This document shows, piece by piece, positions 33,908-40,336 of a stretch of DNA of 60,890 bases. The notes beneath the pieces are model-generated. The model had not been told where the DNA came from. It did not search any database and was given only the letters and a program-made list of their open reading frames with translations. This DNA comes from Janthinobacterium sp. (lineage in GTDB: Bacteria > Pseudomonadota > Gammaproteobacteria > Burkholderiales > Burkholderiaceae_D), in NCBI GenBank assembly GCA_025356595.1, contig JANXSQ010000412.1, positions 1 through 60,890 of the forward strand, read 5' to 3'. The position numbers were made by a program, and so were the translations under genes. Position 1 is the stretch's first letter. Each line of letters begins with the position of its first letter.

Positions 33908-33999
33908 CGCTATGCGCAATCACTTTGCGCCGGCCTCGTTTTCCAGTGCCGGCCCCGACACTTCTCCATTTCCACCGGCTATCGCTTTGTCGGGTCGGA

Positions 34000-34776
34000 C
34001 TAGCGGAACGTGCCCGGCGTAGCGCCCAGCACTTCGCGGAACGCCGCGACGTAGGCGGCGGAGCTCGCAAATCCCATTGCGTGCGCGACGAACTTGGTGG
34101 CGCGGTGCGCCGCCAGCAAATCAAGCGAGGCGACGATGCGCGCGCGCTGCCGCCATTGTCGGAAACTCAAGCCGACTTCCGCGCTGAAGCGCCGGGTGAA
34201 GGTGCGGCCGGACATGGCCGCGCGGGACGCCACCTCGTCCATCGGCAACAGCCAGTTGTTGCTGGCCATCAGCTCCGTCAAGGCCGTGCGCAGCCGCGCC
34301 TCGCTTGGCATCGGCAAGTAGGTCGGCAGGGTGGCGGCTTCTCCCAGCGCATGCAGCAGCAGGCCCGCCATCAGCTCGCGCATGTCGTGGCTGCGCCGGG
34401 TGTCAAACAGGCCGAACACCAGTTCCTTGATCAGCGGCGATGCGACAAGCGCATGCACCTGTCGGTGGCGCGCAAACCCCGTGCATTGCCCAATCAACGC
34501 CGGTTGCACGTAGACGGTGCGCATTTCGGTGTCCGAGAACATCTGGATCGCGTGCGGATGCTGGGGCGGCACCCAGAGCGCGCGCTGCGGCGGCACTGTC
34601 CAGTGGCCTTGCCCGGTTTTCACCTGCATGACGCCGCTGGTGGCGAATATCAGTTGTCCGGCGCGGTGCTGATGCGGCGGCAATAGGGCGCCTTGCGGAT
34701 GGCGTTTGGCCAGCGCGCTCCACAAATCGCCATTTTGGCGTGTCGGCGATATCTCTTGGCGTTCAGGGTTTGTCAT
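34000..34776 (-). CDS. AraC-family regulator with cupin sensor domain
   Basis: A 258-residue regulator. The N-terminal cupin sensor (about residues 20-140) contains HQHRAGQLIFATSGVMQV. The C-terminal AraC domain has two helix-turn-helix motifs, the second including ATKFVAHAMGFASSAAYVAAFRE and ending TPGTFR. The start ATG 34776 lies 45 bases from the divergent gamma-glutamylcyclotransferase-like gene, its likely target. The effector is unknown. Confidence 0.9.
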   Translation of the reverse strand: MTNPERQEISPTRQNGDLWSALAKRHPQGALLPPHQHRAGQLIFATSGVMQVKTGQGHWTVPPQRALWVPPQHPHAIQMFSDTEMRTVYVQPALIGQCTGFARHRQVHALVASPLIKELVFGLFDTRRSHDMRELMAGLLLHALGEAATLPTYLPMPSEARLRTALTELMASNNWLLPMDEVASRAAMSGRTFTRRFSAEVGLSFRQWRQRARIVASLDLLAAHRATKFVAHAMGFASSAAYVAAFREVLGATPGTFR

Positions 34777-34821
34777 GCCGACATAATATCGAAGTTCGAT
34801 CTCCCACATCAAGGTGCCCCC

Positions 34822-35295
34822 ATGCAAAGCGACAACCATTCCCACCATGTGGACTCGGCCGGCGACACGCCGCCATCGGTTCCGCGGCGGATCGCCGTGT
34901 TCTTCTATGGTAGCTTCATGCGCCGCGAGGTGATGGCGCGCGGCGGTTTCAAGCCGGATCATATCGAGGTGGTCAAGCTGAACGGTTTCGATATCCATAT
35001 TGATCCGCACGCCAACATCAGCCGCTCCGACCGCCACGCCATTTACGGCGTCCTGGTGCGCGCCACCCACGAGGAACTGGCTCGCCTGTACTCGATGGAT
35101 GGGGTCGGCGTTTTCCTGCCGGAGGCCGTGCTGGTGGAGACGCGGAGCGGGGCGTTACGGCCGGCGCTGTGCTATATCCCGCCGGCGCGCGGCGACCGTC
35201 CGGCTGAGCGCGAGTACGTCGAACGACTGCTTGCGGTGGCGCGCGAGTACGGTTTTCCGCAGTGGTACATTGAACGCCTGGAAAGCTTCCTGTAA
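34822..35295 (+). CDS. Gamma-glutamylcyclotransferase-like protein
   Basis: A 157-residue protein with the GGCT-like fold. It has the substrate-loop motif VFFYGSFM (about residues 26-33; the family has YGSL/N), the YGVLVRATHEELARLYSMDGVG segment, and a Glu-rich C-terminal half. Family members cyclise gamma-glutamyl or gamma-glutamylamine groups. I cannot confirm the catalytic Glu; Glu104 or Glu109 are candidates. It is divergent from the AraC regulator, with a very short shared control region. Confidence 0.75.
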   Translation: MQSDNHSHHVDSAGDTPPSVPRRIAVFFYGSFMRREVMARGGFKPDHIEVVKLNGFDIHIDPHANISRSDRHAIYGVLVRATHEELARLYSMDGVGVFLPEAVLVETRSGALRPALCYIPPARGDRPAEREYVERLLAVAREYGFPQWYIERLESFL

Positions 35296-35376
35296 CGCCG
35301 TTGATGCGCCGGGCGCGACCCCGAAAGCGGCTCCGGAAATATTTTTTTGCCACGATTGTCGAGTAATTCTTTCTTC

Positions 35377-35419
35377 AAAATCGTCGACTCGGCGTTCCCG
35401 TCCGTCCCTGGTTTTCTGG
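35377..35419 (+). repeat. Degenerate REP-like repeat half
   Basis: The segment GACTCGGCGTTCCCGTCCGT and the following CCCTGGTTTTCTGG match, with a few changes, the right half of the palindromic element at 47054-47128. The left half is mostly lost. It lies in the 160 bases before the tRNA-Asn copy 2 promoter. Confidence 0.6.
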
Positions 35420-35456
35420 CCGGGACGGGGTGGGATTTATTTTGCTTCCCAAAATC

Positions 35457-35485
35457 TGGACAAGCGGATTTTCGCCGTATATAAT
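35457..35485 (+). promoter_or_regulatory. Sigma-70 promoter of the second tRNA-Asn gene
   Basis: TGGACA, a 17-base spacer and TATAAT, then a CCTCTTT stretch and the tRNA. The bases from TATATAATG to the tRNA are almost the same as for copy 1, so the duplication includes the core promoter. Confidence 0.82.
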
Positions 35486-35496
35486 GCGGCCTCTTT

Positions 35497-35572
35497 TCCC
35501 TGATAGCTCAGTTGGTAGAGCGACGGACTGTTAATCCGCAGGTCCCTGGTTCGAGTCCAGGTCGGGGAGCCA
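35497..35572 (+). tRNA. tRNA-Asn (GTT), copy 2
   Basis: Identical over all 76 bases to the copy at 32600, including the encoded CCA and anticodon GTT. The first bases downstream (CAGAA...TATTGAAAAAA) also match copy 1 before the terminator arms diverge. Confidence 0.97.
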
Positions 35573-35585
35573 GAACATTGTATTG

Positions 35586-35622
35586 AAAAAATGGTTACGA
35601 GCAATCGTAGCCATTTTTTTTT
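35586..35622 (+). terminator. Terminator of tRNA-Asn copy 2
   Basis: Stem ATGGTTACGA / TCGTAGCCAT (one G-T pair), loop GCAA, followed by eight to nine T. Confidence 0.9.
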
Positions 35623-35716
35623 GTTATATGCTTGCGGTGCGCCGCCGCGGCGTCCCGCCCACCCACCCACCGTCCCGCGGCCGCAAGCCGCCGGCGCTAC
35701 CGTAAAGACAACCCCG

Positions 35717-36100
35717 ATGTCGCTGCAACGCCAATTCCTCCGCTTCGCCGCCGTCGGCGCCTCCGGCACCGCCGTGCAGTATTCCGTGCTGTGGCTGGGC
35801 GTCGAGCTGCTCGGCGTCAGCGCCGCCGCCGCCTCGGGCGCCGGCTATATGCTGGGCGCGGTGGTCAACTACATCCTCAATTACTTCTTCACATTCCAGA
35901 GCAGCAAGTCGCACGGCGAGGCGATCAGCAAGTATTTCACGCTGCTGGCCATAGGCTGGTGCATGAACACCGGCCTGGTCTGGTTCCTGGCGCATGAGCA
36001 GGGCTGGAACTATTGGCTGGCGCAAATACTGGCGACGGGCATCGGCCTGGCCTGGAATTTCGCCGGCAGCCGCTGGTGGGCCTTCAAGCCGGCCGAGTGA
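35717..36100 (+). CDS. GtrA-family membrane protein
   Basis: A 127-residue protein with four predicted transmembrane segments (about residues 7-28, 35-56, 72-92, 98-118), typical of the GtrA/DPMS family that helps flip undecaprenyl-linked sugars or partners glycosyltransferases. The family signature NYILNYFFTFQ is clear. No glycosyltransferase gene is adjacent, so the partner is unknown. Confidence 0.85.
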   Translation: MSLQRQFLRFAAVGASGTAVQYSVLWLGVELLGVSAAAASGAGYMLGAVVNYILNYFFTFQSSKSHGEAISKYFTLLAIGWCMNTGLVWFLAHEQGWNYWLAQILATGIGLAWNFAGSRWWAFKPAE

Positions 36101-36218
36101 GGCGCGGCGCCCGTGCGGCGCGCGCCTGGCTTTGCGTGGTAAGCTCGACCGGGTTACGGGCGTGGACGATGGGCCATCGGCTGATCGTTCGCTTGCCCCG
36201 TTTATCGCGGAGAGCGCC

Positions 36219-36464
36219 ATGTCATCCGAGCAAATTGGTGAGTATGAAATCGACTGCGTCGGCGTGCCCGTGCCGCTGGGCGAGGGCTGGACGGCCCAGC
36301 TGAGCATTTACGGCCCGTCGCCGAATCCCATGCACCGCAACCGCATCTTCCCCTGCCAGCGGGTGGCGGTCTCCTGCGTTTTCGGCAGCGAGGCGGAGGC
36401 GGAGGCGGAGGCGCGCAAGGTGGCGCTGGCGATGCTGGCGCCGGCGCGTCCGGCCGCGCCTTGA
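36219..36464 (+). CDS. Small protein of unknown function
   Basis: An 81-residue acidic protein (start MSSEQIGEYEIDCVGVPVPL) with GC-rich codon positions like its neighbours. I do not recognise a domain. The second half contains an Ala-Glu repeat encoded by a four-copy GAGGCG tract. The ATG at 36219 has GGAGAG eight bases upstream. Confidence 0.6.
   Translation: MSSEQIGEYEIDCVGVPVPLGEGWTAQLSIYGPSPNPMHRNRIFPCQRVAVSCVFGSEAEAEAEARKVALAMLAPARPAAP
36390..36413 (+). repeat. Hexanucleotide tandem repeat (GAGGCG x4)
   Basis: Four perfect in-frame copies of GAGGCG coding for alternating Glu and Ala inside the small gene at 36219. Copy-number change would lengthen or shorten the helix without a frameshift. 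Confidence 0.85.
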
Positions 36465-36621
36465 TGCGGCCGCAACGGCGGGCCGGGCGGGCGATTCGTG
36501 CACGCCGGAGATTTTTCATCAGGTAGCGCTTGCAGGGCCGGCGTTATTTGGCTAAGGTTAACTCCCCAGCCGCATCGAATATCGCAGCAGCGGCGAGTCC
36601 TGCAGCAACAGGAGTGCAAAT

Positions 36622-36942
36622 ATGGAGCAAGATGAAAAATGTCGTCCGGCCAGTTCGGCGGCGCCAGAGCATCGCAATCCCGAGCTCGTCATGCCACCTT
36701 TGGTCTTGGTGGAGCTTGATCCGCTGGCGATCGTCGCCGGCGAGCGTCACGACGATATCTACGTCGCCCCGGACGTCCACACCCAGGGCGACATGCGTGA
36801 AACCTGTCCCGAATGTAAAAATGTGCATCTGAAGCTGGTGTTGCGCCAGGACGATGTGCGCGCCGCGCACCTGTATTGTGCGCAATGCCTGCGTTGTTTC
36901 GATGCCCGCTTCGCCGACGGTTCGCCCGCCCTGGAGTACTGA
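36622..36942 (+). CDS. Cysteine-rich zinc-ribbon-like protein, paralogue A
   Basis: A 106-residue protein of no family I know. A conserved core starts at LVELDPLAIVAGE. It carries Cys62-x2-Cys65, then Cys86-x2-Cys89-x2-Cys92, a spacing that could bind zinc or another metal: DMRETCPECKNVHLKLVLRQ followed by HLYCAQCLRCFDA. The ATG follows CAGGAGTG. It is about two thirds identical by eye over 80 residues to the next gene. Their leaders are also similar, each with a GGTTAAC box and a TCCTG-CA-GGAG block, so this is a recent tandem duplication. Confidence 0.72.
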   Translation: MEQDEKCRPASSAAPEHRNPELVMPPLVLVELDPLAIVAGERHDDIYVAPDVHTQGDMRETCPECKNVHLKLVLRQDDVRAAHLYCAQCLRCFDARFADGSPALEY

Positions 36943-37140
36943 CGGTTCCGGCCGGCGCCGGCCGGCGCATCGCTGCGATCCTGCGTCCGGCAGGCGGACT
37001 CATCCTTTTCAATGGTTGAGTTTGACACATTATTTCCACATTTGTTCCTTGCAAAATGACCATGCTATGACTATGGTTAACATTCCTAGCTGCACAACGC
37101 ACGCCTTCGCGGGTGTGTCCTGACACCACGGGAGAGCGCA

Positions 37141-37455
37141 ATGAAACAGGGTCAAGGGGATTGTTTAATCAAGGAGGCGGAAAGCCTGCACGCCGATTCG
37201 ATGATGCCGGCGCTGACGCTGGTGGAACTGGATCCCGCCACCATCGTCGTCGGCGAGGCGTTCGCGGAGATGTATCTGGCGGAGGATGTGCGCACCTGCG
37301 GCGAAATGCGCGAGACTTGCCCCCACTGCAAGGGGGTGCATCTGCATCTGGTGCTGCGCCAGAAGGATGTGCGCGTGGCGCACCTGTTCTGCGCCGGCTG
37401 CACACGCTGCTACGACGCCTGTTTTTCCGACGGCGCCTCGGCTTTGAACGCCTGA
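37141..37455 (+). CDS. Cysteine-rich zinc-ribbon-like protein, paralogue B
   Basis: A 104-residue paralogue of the preceding gene with the same cysteine spacing (Cys60, Cys63, Cys84, Cys87, Cys90) plus extra cysteines at 8, 53 and 94. The first 20 residues differ. Upstream is a possible promoter, TTGCAA (37049), 17 bases, TATGGT (37072). The function is unknown. It is convergent with the LysR gene. Confidence 0.72.
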   Translation: MKQGQGDCLIKEAESLHADSMMPALTLVELDPATIVVGEAFAEMYLAEDVRTCGEMRETCPHCKGVHLHLVLRQKDVRVAHLFCAGCTRCYDACFSDGASALNA

Positions 37456-37490
37456 ACCGGCCAGCCCCCAGGCACGGCCGGTCGGCCGCC

Positions 37491-38414
37491 TCAGGCCATC
37501 CGGGCCGCCGCGCGCGCGGCGAATTGCGCCTGCACGGCCATCCATAGCCCCGCTTGTTCGCGTAACCACGCGAGAAACACCCGCACCGCGCGCATGTCGG
37601 CGCAATCCTCCCGCACCAGCACGAGATTGTCGCGCGCCGACGCGCACAACACGTCGCTGGCCAGCACCAGGCTACCCGCCTCCAGGCGGCGCCAGGCGAT
37701 CGACAGGCGCGTCAATGCCACCCCCAAGCCGCAACTTGCCGCCTCCAGCATCACGTCGGCGTCGTTGAAGGCCATCCCTTGCGGCGTGAAACCTTGCCCC
37801 AGTCCGGCGGCGGCCATCCAGCCGCGCGTCTCCATCGTGACGTGCCGCAATATCGCGCGCGCCGGCCATTGTTGCGCATCCCGGCCCAGCGTCTCCAGCA
37901 GGGCCGGGGCGGCGACCGCGACCAGCATGTCCTCGAACAAGGTCTCGCAGGCGAGTTCCGTGGCGTGCCGCGCGCCGTGCCGGATCGCCACCATGGCCAC
38001 GCGCGGGGCGGGGCGCAGCAGGGCATAGTCGGTTTGAATCAGCAGGCCGATCTCCGGATGGGCGGCGCTGAAGGTGTGCAGGCGCGGGATCAGCCATTCC
38101 TTGGCGGTCGAGCCGAGGATGGCGATGTGCAGCGTTTCGACAACGTCGGCGGCCGCCGGATAGACGGCCTGGTGCAGGGCCGCCAGCGGGCCGCACAGGC
38201 GCGTCAGCAAGGCCGTGCCCGCCTCGGTCAGGCTGAGCTTGGGACCCTTGCGTTCGAACAGCGTCAGCGCGCACCAGTCTTCCAACTGGCGGATCTGGCG
38301 GCTGACCGCGCCCGGCGTCAGGTGCAATTCCCTGGCGGCGCGGCTGAAACTGTTCAGCCGCGAGGCGGCCTCGAATGCCTGCAGGGTGAACAGGGGCGGC
38401 AATTTGTCGCGCAT
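37491..38414 (-). CDS. LysR-family regulator (GcvA-like)
   Basis: A 307-residue LysR protein. The N-terminal winged helix (PPLFTLQAFEAASRLNSFSR, with LTPGAVSRQIRQLE) resembles GcvA/AmpR members, and a substrate-binding domain follows. It is divergent from the truncated oxidoreductase start and the ridA-aminotransferase pair, which it probably controls. The co-inducer is unknown. Confidence 0.9.
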   Translation of the reverse strand: MRDKLPPLFTLQAFEAASRLNSFSRAARELHLTPGAVSRQIRQLEDWCALTLFERKGPKLSLTEAGTALLTRLCGPLAALHQAVYPAAADVVETLHIAILGSTAKEWLIPRLHTFSAAHPEIGLLIQTDYALLRPAPRVAMVAIRHGARHATELACETLFEDMLVAVAAPALLETLGRDAQQWPARAILRHVTMETRGWMAAAGLGQGFTPQGMAFNDADVMLEAASCGLGVALTRLSIAWRRLEAGSLVLASDVLCASARDNLVLVREDCADMRAVRVFLAWLREQAGLWMAVQAQFAARAAARMA

Positions 38415-38515
38415 TATGAATTTCCATCAACATTAACTTGCGTAAGTATCGTTTTTCCCGCGCCGCCGGCAAGTCGACAATGCATGCTTCTCAACCAAGA
38501 CCTGCGAGTGTGACC

Positions 38516-38638
38516 ATGAAAGTAATTGTTGTCGAGCGCTTCGGTGGCCCCGCCGCGCCCTGGATGCAAGAGAGGCCGGCTTGCGCCGCCCGTCGCGGCG
38601 CGACGCGCGCGATCGCCACGGCCGGGAGTCGGCGATGA
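38516..38638 (+). pseudogene. 5' stump of a quinone oxidoreductase (MDR) gene
   Basis: The first 12 codons (MKVIVVERFGGP) are the standard N-terminus of NADPH:quinone oxidoreductases. After that the frame turns into Arg/Ala-rich nonsense and stops at 38638. It looks like a deletion that joined the promoter and start of this gene to the front of ridA. The stop overlaps the ridA ATG, so translation of the stump may still feed ridA. Confidence 0.6.
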
Positions 38639-39108
38639 GTCGCATCGCCGAGGCATTGGCCGCGCTGGGCCACACACTGCCGCCATTGAAGGTGCCGGCG
38701 GCGAATTATTTGAGCTATACCCTGCATGGCGAGCTGCTGACGATTTCCGGTCAAGTCGGCCAGCCGGGCGCGGCCAGGGGCGGGGCGGTCGGCAAGGGCT
38801 TGGACGTGCTGGCGGCGCGCGCCGACGCGCAGCGGGCGGCGCTGGGCGTGCTGGCCGCCATCGACGCGGCCCTGGACGGCGACGCCGGGCGTATCGTGCA
38901 AGTCTTGCGGCTGGGCGTGTACATCGCGGCGGCGCCCGATTTCGAGGCCCACGGCCTGGTGGCGAACGGCGCCTCCGATCTGCTGGTCGCCGCGCTGGGC
39001 GAGCGCGGCCGCCACGCCCGCACGGCGATCGGCGTGCTTAGTTTGCCGGGCGGCGCCGCCGTCGAGGTGGACGCCGTCGTGCGCGTGCGCGATGGGGCCG
39101 GCGCATGA
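38635..39108 (+). CDS. RidA-family protein
   Basis: A 157-residue member of the YjgF/YER057c/UK114 (RidA) family, longer form. Classical RidA hydrolyses reactive enamine/imine intermediates made by PLP enzymes. The motif YTLHGELLTISGQVGQ and the C-terminal VEVDAVVRVRD are typical; the key arginine of true deaminases lies in a different context here, so activity is not assured. The stop overlaps the next start as ATGA, coupling it to a PLP aminotransferase, a sensible pairing. Confidence 0.85.
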   Translation: MSRIAEALAALGHTLPPLKVPAANYLSYTLHGELLTISGQVGQPGAARGGAVGKGLDVLAARADAQRAALGVLAAIDAALDGDAGRIVQVLRLGVYIAAAPDFEAHGLVANGASDLLVAALGERGRHARTAIGVLSLPGGAAVEVDAVVRVRDGAGA

Positions 39109-40295
39109 TCCCGGAAGCGCAACTGGCGGCGCTGCGCGCGCGCACGCCGGGCCTGAACGCCGGCGCGCATTTCAACCACGCCGGCGCGTCCTTGTTGCCG
39201 GCCGCCGCGCTGGCGGCCATCCATGCGCATCTGGCGCTGGAGTCGCGCGTCGGCCCGATGCAGGCGGCGCTGCTGGCCGCGCCCCTGCGGGAGCAGTTGC
39301 GGCGCGACGCGGCGACCCTGCTCAAGGCCGACGCGGAGGAAATCGCCTTCACCCCGTCCGGCTCCAGCGCGCTCGGGCAATGCTTCGCCGCGCTGCCGGC
39401 GCTGCGCGCCGGCGAGCGCATCCTGGTGGGGCGCCAGGAGTGGGGCGGCAACCTGGCCAACTACCAGCGCGCCGCGCAGCGGGCCGGCGCGCGCGTCGAG
39501 CTGATCCCCTCGCGCGCGGACGGCAGCGTCGACGCCGAGGCGCTGGCCGCCCGCATCAACGACGGGGTGCGGCTGATTTCCCTGACCTGGCTGGCGGCGA
39601 ACGGCGGCGTGATCAATGACGCCGCCGCCGTCGGCAGGGTGGCGAAGGCGGCCGGCGTCGCGTATTTCATCGACGCCGCGCAAGCGCTCGGGCAGTTGCC
39701 GGTCGACGTACGCGCGCTGCATTGCGACGTGCTGGCGGGCTCCGGCCGCAAGCACCTGCGCGGGCCGCGCGGCGCGGCCCTGCTGTATGTGCGGCGCGGT
39801 TTTCTGGAGCGCCTCGATCCGCCCTGGGTGGACGTGTTCTCGGCCCCTTACGTCGAGGGCGCTTTCGCCCTGCGCGCCGATGCGCGCCGTTTCGAAACCA
39901 GCGAGGCGGCCATCGCCTTGCAGCTCGGCCTGGGCGCGGCGATCGCCCTGGCCCTGTCGCTGGGGCCGCAGCGCATCGCCGCGGTGGTGGCGCGCAAGGC
40001 GCAGGCCTTGCGCGAGCGCCTCGCCGGGATTCCCGGCCTGACGCTGCGCGATCCGGACGGCGCGCAGGGCCACGGCCTGGTGACGTTCACCCTGCGGGGG
40101 CATGCGGCGTTCGACCTGAAGGCGGCGCTGGCGCAGCGGAAGATCTACATCGGCGCCCACGGCGTGCCGTTTACGCCGCTGGACATGCGGGCGCGCGGAC
40201 TGGAGGCCGTCGCGCGCGTTTCGCTGTCCTATCTGAACACGGACGAGGACGTCGAGGCGCTGCTGAGGGCGCTGGGCGCCCTGGCCCGGGCGTGA
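39105..40295 (+). CDS. Class V aminotransferase (PLP enzyme)
   Basis: A 396-residue fold-type I PLP enzyme of class V (isopenicillin-N-epimerase/cysteine-desulfurase-like group). The cofactor lysine is Lys216 in SGRKHLRG, with FIDAAQALGQLPVDV before it. There is no desulfurase-type catalytic cysteine loop. The substrate is unknown. It is coupled to ridA. Confidence 0.87.
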   Translation: MIPEAQLAALRARTPGLNAGAHFNHAGASLLPAAALAAIHAHLALESRVGPMQAALLAAPLREQLRRDAATLLKADAEEIAFTPSGSSALGQCFAALPALRAGERILVGRQEWGGNLANYQRAAQRAGARVELIPSRADGSVDAEALAARINDGVRLISLTWLAANGGVINDAAAVGRVAKAAGVAYFIDAAQALGQLPVDVRALHCDVLAGSGRKHLRGPRGAALLYVRRGFLERLDPPWVDVFSAPYVEGAFALRADARRFETSEAAIALQLGLGAAIALALSLGPQRIAAVVARKAQALRERLAGIPGLTLRDPDGAQGHGLVTFTLRGHAAFDLKAALAQRKIYIGAHGVPFTPLDMRARGLEAVARVSLSYLNTDEDVEALLRALGALARA

Positions 40296-40308
40296 TTTGC
40301 CCGGCGGC

Positions 40309-40329
40309 GGCGGGGCGCCGCCCCGCCGT
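40309..40329. terminator. GC hairpin between convergent genes
   Basis: Perfect stem CGGCGGGGC / GCCCCGCCG with loop GCC, in the 41 bases between the aminotransferase and the ammonia-lyase. It has no T tract; termination may be Rho-dependent or inefficient. Confidence 0.5.
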
Positions 40330-40336
40330 CCATGCC

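Noticed and set aside
32600-35572. Genomic island inserted at tRNA-Asn with an integrase
   Set aside because: No integrase, transposase or clear att duplications are visible in the interval; only the tRNA duplication and a decayed copy support past recombination.
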